Source of the DNA: a virus
Virus record (IMG/VR): IMGVR_UViG_3300027631_002279
Span: 1 to 26,476 of that record
Strand: one strand, 5' to 3'
Length of the DNA: 26,476 nt
Shown here: positions 21,498-26,476 of the stretch, one piece after another
How the letters are laid out: each line of letters begins with the position of its first letter
Position numbering within the stretch: position 1 is the stretch's first letter
Notes under the pieces: generated by a model
Databases searched by the model: none
What the model was told of the DNA's origin: nothing
The model's input: the letters and a program-made list of their open reading frames with translations, nothing else
Translations under genes and position numbers: made by a program

Positions 21498-22484
21498 ATG
21501 ATAAAACTCAAATCATTATTAGCCGAAGAAGATGTTGTAAAAAACAAAAAGACAGGTAATGTTTATGTGGTTCAATCATTTGACCCGAATAAACATGACA
21601 AACCATCTCCTGCCGAAATTGAAAAAACTAAGCAAGCTAATAATGGAGTACTTCCAAAAAGTGAACCTCAATCAAAACAAATTCCACAAAACACTGCACC
21701 AACCAAATCAGGTCAAAAATTAGGTGGTAGTGATTTAAAAACATCTGCTGAAAAAGGTAGTGGAATGCCAAAGTTGAAAGATTTGATGCCAGGAATGGAT
21801 ACATCAGCAAAATCTCTTTCACAAATAACTCCAATAGAAAGACAAAAAATATCTACTGTTGTAGATAAATTAGCTGAATTAGGTAGGCAAGCAAAGGAAA
21901 AGGGAGAACAAGCACCTAACTTTAATTTATGTCAGGTTTCAATTCCAGGTACTAATTTATATTGTGATGGTAATAAAGGAATTGAAAGAGGGGATATGCC
22001 ACAATTCAAAGGAACACCTCAACCAGGTTCACCTGCTGATAAACTTCCAAAAGATGAAAGTGGAGAAGCCGATACCGAAGAATTTTTCAAAGAAATGTTG
22101 AATAAACAAGGTATCAAAGTTTCAGAACCAACAGCAGTTCCACCAGACCGTTTAAAAGCAACACAAAGTGAGCTTGTAGGGGTTAAAGTTGCAGGAATGA
22201 GTAAAGTATTAGATGATAAAAATCATCCGGCATACGGAAAAATTACCGCACCTATATATGTATCCAATGATGGGTACGTTTTAGATGGACATCATAGATG
22301 GGCAGCAGTTGTTGCACATAATGCAGCAAATCCAAAAAATCAAATTCCAATGAACGTTAGGGTTATTGATGAACCAATCGAACCATTGGTAAAACGTTCA
22401 AACGCATTCGCAGAAAAAATGGGTATTAGAGCTAAAAAAGCAGATACTGGAGCAGCTGGTGGACCATCCCCAATTACTAAATAA
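21498..22484 (+). CDS. ParB-fold protein with capsid-targeting-like N-terminus
   Basis: 328 residues from ATG 21498. This start, chosen over 21411, sits 1 base after the small basic gene's stop and exposes the leader 'MIKLKSLLAEED'. The first 10 residues resemble T4 capsid-targeting sequences: short, basic/hydrophobic, ending in L-A-E (prohead protease site LxE). A Pro/Lys-rich disordered region follows to about residue 110. The C-terminal part contains 'KATQSELVGVKVAGM', 'APIYVSNDGYVLDGHHRWAAVVAHN' with DGHHRWAA at 263-270, the ParB/sulfiredoxin fold nucleotide-binding box. Such phage proteins are candidate nucleases or NTPases delivered with DNA. The predicted internal head location is inference. 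Confidence 0.72.
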   Translation: MIKLKSLLAEEDVVKNKKTGNVYVVQSFDPNKHDKPSPAEIEKTKQANNGVLPKSEPQSKQIPQNTAPTKSGQKLGGSDLKTSAEKGSGMPKLKDLMPGMDTSAKSLSQITPIERQKISTVVDKLAELGRQAKEKGEQAPNFNLCQVSIPGTNLYCDGNKGIERGDMPQFKGTPQPGSPADKLPKDESGEADTEEFFKEMLNKQGIKVSEPTAVPPDRLKATQSELVGVKVAGMSKVLDDKNHPAYGKITAPIYVSNDGYVLDGHHRWAAVVAHNAANPKNQIPMNVRVIDEPIEPLVKRSNAFAEKMGIRAKKADTGAAGGPSPITK

Positions 22485-22487
22485 TTT

Positions 22488-22495
22488 TATATTTA
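22488..22495 (+). promoter_or_regulatory. TTTTATATTTAT motif before the endolysin gene
   Basis: TATATTTA (22488-22495), embedded in TTTTATATTTAT, is 18 bases upstream of the endolysin ATG. The position right before the lysis gene is what supports a late-type role for this motif class. No -33 box is seen. Confidence 0.5.
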
Positions 22496-22513
22496 TAACA
22501 AAACATAATTACT

Positions 22514-23359
22514 ATGCTATTAAAAAGAGGTGACAATAACGAAAGTGTCAAACAATTACAAACAAAGTTAGGTTTAGAAGCAATTGGTAACTACGGCCCT
22601 AAAACCGAAGATGCAGTAAAAGCATTTCAAACTAAAAATGGTTTAACTCCGGATGGTATTGTAGGAAATACTACTTGGAATAAAATTATGGGTATTACGG
22701 AAGCAGAAGCTCCGATAGCATCTGTTGTAGTATCTACACCAATAGCATCGGTAGGTGGATTGAAATTAGATAAACTTAAAGGACATATTCCTGATGCAGT
22801 AATCGCAATGATTCCTGATACGGCAGCTAAGTTCGAAATAAATACTCCATTAAGATTGGCGCATTTCTTAGCACAATGTGGACATGAGAGTGGTGGATTT
22901 AAAGCAACGCAAGAAAACCTAAACTATTCAGCAAAAGGATTGGCTGGTATCTTTAAGAAATATTTCCCAACTGAAGCAGCAGCAGCTCCATATGCTAGAC
23001 AACCACAAAAGATTGCATCCAAAGTGTATGGTGGTAGAATGGGTAACGGACCTGAATCAACTGGCGAAGGCTACAAATTTAGAGGTAGAGGATATATCCA
23101 ATTGACAGGTAAAGAAAACTATACTGCATTTGGTAAATCAATCGGAGAAGATATGGTAGCTAACCCAGATATGGTGGCATCAACTTACGCTTTATTATCA
23201 GCAGCTTGGTTTTTCTCTAAAAACGGATTACATAAGATAGCAGATGAAGGAGCTAGTGATTTAGTTGTAACAAAGATTACTAAAAGAGTAAACGGAGGAA
23301 CAATCGGATTACCGGACAGAATTAAACATTTCAAAGAATATTATCACTTATTAGCATAA
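22514..23359 (+). CDS. Endolysin: PG-binding domain plus GH19 muramidase/chitinase-like domain
   Basis: 281 residues. Residues about 5-60 are a PG_binding_1 domain ('NNESVKQLQTKLGL', 'GPKTEDAVKAFQTKNGLTPDGIVGNTTWNKIMG'). After a short linker, 'LAHFLAQCGHESGGFKATQENLNYSA' starts the GH19 lysozyme-like domain, with catalytic E125 and a second Glu E134. 'KFRGRGYIQLTGKENYTAFGK' and 'AAWFFSKNGLH' are the usual GH19 motifs in phage endolysins. Cuts the cell wall glycan backbone at lysis. It has no signal peptide, so it needs a holin. The gene ends in a terminator at 23364. Confidence 0.92.
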   Translation: MLLKRGDNNESVKQLQTKLGLEAIGNYGPKTEDAVKAFQTKNGLTPDGIVGNTTWNKIMGITEAEAPIASVVVSTPIASVGGLKLDKLKGHIPDAVIAMIPDTAAKFEINTPLRLAHFLAQCGHESGGFKATQENLNYSAKGLAGIFKKYFPTEAAAAPYARQPQKIASKVYGGRMGNGPESTGEGYKFRGRGYIQLTGKENYTAFGKSIGEDMVANPDMVASTYALLSAAWFFSKNGLHKIADEGASDLVVTKITKRVNGGTIGLPDRIKHFKEYYHLLA

Positions 23360-23363
23360 TAAC

Positions 23364-23396
23364 AAAGGGGAGAAACTAAAAATTCTCCCTTTTTAT
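23364..23396 (+). terminator. Rho-independent terminator after the endolysin
   Basis: AAAGGGGAGAA (23364-23374) pairs with TTCTCCCTTTT (23383-23393, one G-T wobble), an 11-bp stem with an 8-base loop, followed by T-rich TTTTATTT. The TTTGG box of the next promoter begins right at its end (23396). Confidence 0.85.
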
Positions 23397-23427
23397 TTGG
23401 TTTTGTAACAAATTTTTCGTATATTTG
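23396..23427 (+). promoter_or_regulatory. Promoter TTTGG-N19-TATATTTG after the endolysin
   Basis: TTTGG (23396-23400), 19 bases, TATATTTG (23420-23427); the ATG at 23450 follows with a 22-base AT-rich leader. It abuts the preceding terminator, so transcription is reset here, giving a separate unit for the small membrane protein and the cupin. Confidence 0.75.
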
Positions 23428-23449
23428 TTAGAATATAAATTATAAAAAA

Positions 23450-23632
23450 ATGAAAGAAAGACTGCAAATAGTTATGAACGTTACGTTAGTAACTTGTGTA
23501 ATAGGATTAGCATTATCATATGTTACACAATTAGTTCCAAATTTTCCAAAATTAAATTTTTTGGAAGCAATTGGGGTATATTGTATTTGGACACCTATCC
23601 ATAATTTAATGAAGAAAAGAGATGATGAATAA
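23450..23632 (+). CDS. Small two-helix membrane protein
   Basis: 60 residues. Two hydrophobic segments are visible (about 7-28 'IVMNVTLVTCVIGLALSYVTQL' and 38-52 'FLEAIGVYCIWTPIHNLM') with a charged C-terminus 'KKRDDE'. Size and topology fit a class II holin-like protein, and the location next to the endolysin supports that, but its separate promoter and the absence of any family signature leave it uncertain. A superinfection or membrane-modifying role is equally possible. Confidence 0.55.
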   Translation: MKERLQIVMNVTLVTCVIGLALSYVTQLVPNFPKLNFLEAIGVYCIWTPIHNLMKKRDDE

Positions 23633-23644
23633 AGTATAATTATT

Positions 23645-24034
23645 ATGATTATAGATGTAAATATTAAAGCACCCCATAGAGTAGATAAAAAATGGGGGTA
23701 TGAATTGTGGGTTCACAACGATGAAGATTATTGTGGGAAATTATTAGTATTCAATAAAATTGGAGATAAATTCTCAATGCACTACCATCTTATAAAGAAA
23801 GAAACTTGGTATGTTCAGAAAGGTGCATTTATATTTAATTGGATAGATGTTGAAAACGGAAAACTAAATACAAAAGTTTTAGCAACGGGAGATTCAGTTC
23901 TTATAGAAAGAGGATTACCACATCAATTGGAAGCAATGGTAGATGAATCCACTATATTTGAAGTATCAACAGAGCACTTTGACGAAGACTCATATAGAAT
24001 TTATAGAAATACTTCAGATGATTTGAAAGGTTAA
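23645..24034 (+). CDS. Cupin, mannose-6-phosphate isomerase type II-like
   Basis: 129 residues. A single-domain cupin beginning 'HRVDKKWGYELWVHNDEDYCGKLL', a pattern common to mannose-6-phosphate isomerase/GDP-mannose pyrophosphorylase C-terminal domains. The metal site is H46-x-H48, E53 and H93 ('SMHYHLIKKETWYVQKG', 'GLPHQLEAM'). Similar stand-alone cupins occur in sugar loci and phages, where they could isomerise or epimerise a phosphorylated sugar. Its place in the phage with a heptose pathway makes a sugar-phosphate substrate plausible. It starts 12 bases after the previous stop and is probably co-transcribed with it. Confidence 0.78.
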   Translation: MIIDVNIKAPHRVDKKWGYELWVHNDEDYCGKLLVFNKIGDKFSMHYHLIKKETWYVQKGAFIFNWIDVENGKLNTKVLATGDSVLIERGLPHQLEAMVDESTIFEVSTEHFDEDSYRIYRNTSDDLKG

Positions 24035-24044
24035 ATAAAATTTT

Positions 24045-24052
24045 TATATTTA
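24045..24052 (+). promoter_or_regulatory. TTATATTTAT motif before the envelope operon
   Basis: TATATTTA (24045-24052) in TTTTTATATTTATATGG, 63 bases upstream of the ATG at 24116, which is the longest leader in the window. The leader contains the inverted repeat at 24077-24117. Confidence 0.45.
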
Positions 24053-24076
24053 TATGGGTAAATAGTAAGTAAATCA

Positions 24077-24117
24077 ATTGGTTATGTATAAGTTAATGCA
24101 AAATTATCATAACCAAT
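24077..24117 (+). repeat. 10-bp inverted repeat masking the start codon of the next gene
   Basis: ATTGGTTATG (24077-24086) and CATAACCAAT (24108-24117) are perfect inverted repeats with a 21-base loop. The right arm covers the first two bases of the start codon at 24116. In mRNA the hairpin would hide the start. A 19-codon overlapping reading frame (ATG 24084, TAA 24141-24143) also crosses the start, so this leader may control translation. Confidence 0.55.
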
Positions 24118-24778
24118 GGTCACACAAGACGTTTATTCAGTAAACTTTGTAGAAAAGTTAAAACAAAAGTTATTAGGACTTTTTGTTTATTCAGTATTAT
24201 CGTTTGTAATCTTAGCATTAATAACGCAAGTAACATTCGTAGTTCTTACCGCTTTAGAAAAAGATGAAATTATCCAACGAGCAGTTAATGCATTTGATTG
24301 GAAGTTTGATGGTACATTTAGAAACAGCCCAGGCAACATTATGTATGACCCCAATGAGCATGTTTGGGTTGAATCTGTAATCAATAATGTTAAGATTGGA
24401 AAATTGGCTGGAAACAGACAATTAGAGTTTGGTGTTAAAAATGTGTTGGAAGAATTCATACAAGAAAATGGGTATGATTTAAATTCAACTGCATCAAATA
24501 AATTACAAGTACAAATTATCTATTTGGATGTTTTAACAACAAAGAAAAACATCTCTGTATTTCACAAAAACGAAGAAGAAGTTGTTATCAGAATGAAGGG
24601 TATCCTTTATAAAGATGGCAAAAAAGCAAAAGAGGTTATGGTTGAAGAATCATCATCTGAAATCTCTATGTCAACTCTAATAGTAGATGAAGGTGGTAAA
24701 TTTAATCAAACTTCATTGAGTAACGCTTTGAAAAAAGCATCCGAAAAGCTCGTAACCAAACTATTAGCAGATAAATAA
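24116..24778 (+). CDS. Membrane-anchored protein of unknown function
   Basis: 220 residues. An N-terminal membrane helix (about 21-45, 'LFVYSVLSFVILALITQVTFVVLTAL') follows a short cytoplasmic start. The rest reads as an alpha/beta envelope domain: 'LEFGVKNVLEEFIQENGYDLN', 'KLQVQIIYLDVLTTKKNISVF', 'EEVVIRMKGILYKDGKKAKEVMVEE', closing with a helix 'SLSNALKKASEKLVTKLLADK'. The strand-strand-final-helix layout recalls YajG-like and other envelope lipoproteins, but without a lipobox. Its start lies inside a hairpin. It is followed by a secreted protein 2 bases later, so both may act in the cell envelope. Confidence 0.62.
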   Translation: MVTQDVYSVNFVEKLKQKLLGLFVYSVLSFVILALITQVTFVVLTALEKDEIIQRAVNAFDWKFDGTFRNSPGNIMYDPNEHVWVESVINNVKIGKLAGNRQLEFGVKNVLEEFIQENGYDLNSTASNKLQVQIIYLDVLTTKKNISVFHKNEEEVVIRMKGILYKDGKKAKEVMVEESSSEISMSTLIVDEGGKFNQTSLSNALKKASEKLVTKLLADK

Positions 24779-24779
24779 T

Positions 24780-26447
24780 ATGAAAAAAATATTAATATTT
24801 TTAGGGATACTAGTTATGTCTCTATTAACATTTACAACACAGGCACAATTAACAATTAATCAATCAGTAACACCCACCACAAATTTAAAAGTTGGTGATA
24901 CTCTTTCAGTAAAATATACAGTCGCTAGAGGTACAACCACACCTCGTTATTTCTGGTTAAGATACCAATACAATAACAAAGCATTGGCATATGTTTCAAC
25001 GGTATTCTCACAAGGAACATCAGTTCAAACATATTACACAAGTTGGACAGGATATAAATTTACAGCAAGTACTGCAAATAGTATTACAGCAAAAAGTTTA
25101 TATGCACAATATTTAGCAACTCCGTGGGGGTATGTGGCTAACGTAGATTGGAACGCAGGTCAATTGACTGTACAAAGAACCGATGCATCAATCGATGGTG
25201 ATATCGCAACTCAAAAATATATAATTAAAGATTTAGGTGCATATACTGATATTCATAAATTAGATTTATCATACTCAATAGATGCAGCAAGTGCATACAT
25301 TACTCCAATTACAACCGACCCCGGTACAATGTCATTAACAAATGTAACGGGTAATACATCCGCATTTAAAGTAAGAGTTCTATTCCCAACAGGATACGAT
25401 ATTACGGCGCATAGTGTTGCATTATTTCCAATACAATCAAATGGTAGTATTGATTTTAACGTAACTCCAATTGCAACTAAAGTATTAGATGCTAGTGGTG
25501 AAGCAGCATTTACAACGCAAGTTAAAGTAGGTGATAGTTTAGCAGTTTGGGTATATGGTGCAAGTGGAAAAGCATTTATGAATAATATTATAACTGTATC
25601 AGATGCATACAAATCATTTTTAGGTATTTCGCAAACCGATATTAATGGAGTTAGTACATATTTTACAAGACCCGTATTGGAAAAGAATATAGGTTTAATT
25701 ACAAAAGGAAAAACTACTTTTAGTGAAAGTGATTCATATTACGCATTTGCATATGTAATGGGTATTGCTAATATAAAAGATAGTGCATGGATTCCATTAA
25801 GTACAAATGGTGGATTATATAAATGGTTTAGTGGTTTATTAAATCAAAGTTGGTTAGATGGAATTCCTACTTATAAAACAAAAGTAACTGCAGCAAATCA
25901 AGCAGTAGATATGGTGTATGCATGGGGTGGCGATTTAGATTGGTCACACTCATCTTCTCCAACCGAAATAGCAAGTAGAATTGCAAGTGGTAATTACGCT
26001 AATTCAGTAAATCCATCGGAGAATACAATGAAAACATTTTCTACATTTGCTTCAACAAATATGGCATACTCACAGGCATTTGAAGAAGCTAAGTTAGGTT
26101 TGGTATCTACGATAGTTAATGGTAAAGTTGTATTAAGTGGTAATTTAACAAAAGAAGGATTAGCAGGATTAGAAGTAATCTTACAATATGATAATACTAA
26201 ATTAACTTTTGATAATATTTCATTTGATGCAGGCCCAAATGTGACTAACTTCTCAACAAACGGAGATGGTAGATTGACATTTGGTTCAATGGACCAGGTT
26301 AAAATAGGTAGAATTAAAACGGGTACTCCATATAGATTAACATTTACTCCAAAGGAAACTATAACAAATACAGCAGGTTTATTCTATACTGTTTTAGCAG
26401 ATGCCGTAGATGGTAGTGGAAACAAGATTAACCTAATAGTAGAATAA
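24780..26447 (+). CDS. Secreted protein with cohesin-like C-terminal domain
   Basis: 555 residues. A clear Sec signal peptide is present: 'MKKILIFLGILVMSLLTFTTQA' with probable cleavage after TQA before Q23. The body is beta-rich with Thr/Ser/Asn-rich repeats ('TPTTNLKVGDTLSVKYTVARG', 'LDLSYSIDAASAYI') resembling Ig-like or adhesin folds, and a central region about 275-400 with 'FTRPVLEKNIGLITKGKTTF' and 'AYVMGIANIKDSAWIPL'. The last ~110 residues ('GKVVLSGNLTKEGLAGLEVILQYDNTKLTFDNISF', 'DGRLTFGSMDQ', 'GLFYTVLADAVDGSG') follow the cohesin beta-sandwich pattern. Secreted to periplasm or surface. Possibly an exposed binding protein. Confidence 0.72.
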   Translation: MKKILIFLGILVMSLLTFTTQAQLTINQSVTPTTNLKVGDTLSVKYTVARGTTTPRYFWLRYQYNNKALAYVSTVFSQGTSVQTYYTSWTGYKFTASTANSITAKSLYAQYLATPWGYVANVDWNAGQLTVQRTDASIDGDIATQKYIIKDLGAYTDIHKLDLSYSIDAASAYITPITTDPGTMSLTNVTGNTSAFKVRVLFPTGYDITAHSVALFPIQSNGSIDFNVTPIATKVLDASGEAAFTTQVKVGDSLAVWVYGASGKAFMNNIITVSDAYKSFLGISQTDINGVSTYFTRPVLEKNIGLITKGKTTFSESDSYYAFAYVMGIANIKDSAWIPLSTNGGLYKWFSGLLNQSWLDGIPTYKTKVTAANQAVDMVYAWGGDLDWSHSSSPTEIASRIASGNYANSVNPSENTMKTFSTFASTNMAYSQAFEEAKLGLVSTIVNGKVVLSGNLTKEGLAGLEVILQYDNTKLTFDNISFDAGPNVTNFSTNGDGRLTFGSMDQVKIGRIKTGTPYRLTFTPKETITNTAGLFYTVLADAVDGSGNKINLIVE

Positions 26448-26476
26448 TGAAGCATTTATTAGTTACATTATTACTT
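26447..26476 (+). CDS. Start of next gene (partial, probable signal peptide)
   Basis: An ATG at 26447 overlaps the previous stop (TAATG) and runs open to the window edge: MKHLLVTLLL. Ten residues with a Lys/His start and hydrophobic run look like the beginning of another Sec signal peptide, suggesting a series of exported proteins. Confidence 0.6.
   Translation, partial: MKHLLVTLLL

Noticed and set aside
1-26476. Interpretation as a Bacteroidota chromosome segment, because of GmhA, IscU, ferredoxin, IscA and glycosyltransferases.
   Set aside because: gp62, FILWLKGF, zinc-ribbon, DUF4494-like, GH19 endolysin and capsid-targeting-like leaders, strictly one-strand gene order and very tight overlaps fit a lytic phage better. 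No integrase or host housekeeping block was found.
1-26476. CRISPR arrays, tRNA genes, insertion sequences or attachment sites.
   Set aside because: No regularly spaced direct repeats, tRNA cloverleaf with T-loop GTTCAANNC and acceptor pairing, or transposase motifs were seen. All gaps are under 100 bases.

Overview
This AT-rich window reads as part of a large tailed-phage (Caudoviricetes, T4-like myovirus lineage) genome from a phage infecting a Bacteroidota host. It does not look like bacterial chromosome. Phage evidence: a homologue of the T4 clamp-loader small subunit gp62 at the left end; phage-type small proteins (zinc ribbon, a 'FILWLKGF' protein, an Hc1-like histone, a DUF4494-like protein); a GH19 endolysin; proteins with T4-like capsid-targeting N-termini; and about 45 genes all on the + strand, packed with ATGA/TAATG overlaps. 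Host evidence: repeated Bacteroidota-type promoters (TTTGG, exactly 19 nt, TATATTTG/A), A-rich leaders without Shine-Dalgarno sequences, and families common in Bacteroidota phages.

Layout. (1) 1-1881: end of a replication module: a probable upstream gene tail, a zinc-ribbon protein, gp62, a Cas4/AddB-like PD-(D/E)XK nuclease with Fe-S ligand cysteines, and a small unknown. (2) 1897-12528: a 10.6-kb sugar island with two GT4-type glycosyltransferases, two phage hypotheticals, an NDP-sugar epimerase, seven more (putative) glycosyltransferases, a hexapeptide acetyltransferase and a methyltransferase. (3) 12577-15572: starts at a TTATATTTAT motif; a helical phage protein, a membrane/coiled-coil protein, an Ntn-hydrolase-like protein, a HAD phosphatase-like protein and an APS-kinase-like protein. 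(4) 15607-20983: an HTH/degenerate-HNH protein, then a mixed metabolic block: heptose-7-phosphate kinase, an IscU-ferredoxin-IscA trio, GmhA isomerase, small phage proteins including a histone H1-like protein, a heptose-phosphate nucleotidyltransferase and an SGNH-like hydrolase. (5) 21029-23632: membrane and basic proteins, a ParB-fold protein with a capsid-targeting-like N-terminus, the GH19 endolysin and a small membrane protein. (6) 23645-26476: a cupin, a membrane-anchored protein, a secreted protein with a cohesin-like C-terminus, and the start of another probable signal-peptide gene.

Working hypothesis. The phage carries most of a route from sedoheptulose-7-phosphate to an NDP-heptose, plus an unusually large glycosyltransferase set with acetyl- and methyl-decorating enzymes. 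Together these could build or remodel a glycan on virions, phage DNA or the host envelope. The Fe-S trio probably supports Fe-S enzymes during infection. Two promoter classes (TTTGG-N19-TATATTTG/A, and TTTATATTTAT without a -33 box) suggest temporally separate expression. No tRNA, CRISPR array, IS element or integrase was seen, and no gene-free stretch exceeds 100 bases. All functional names rest on motif recognition by eye, not on database searches.
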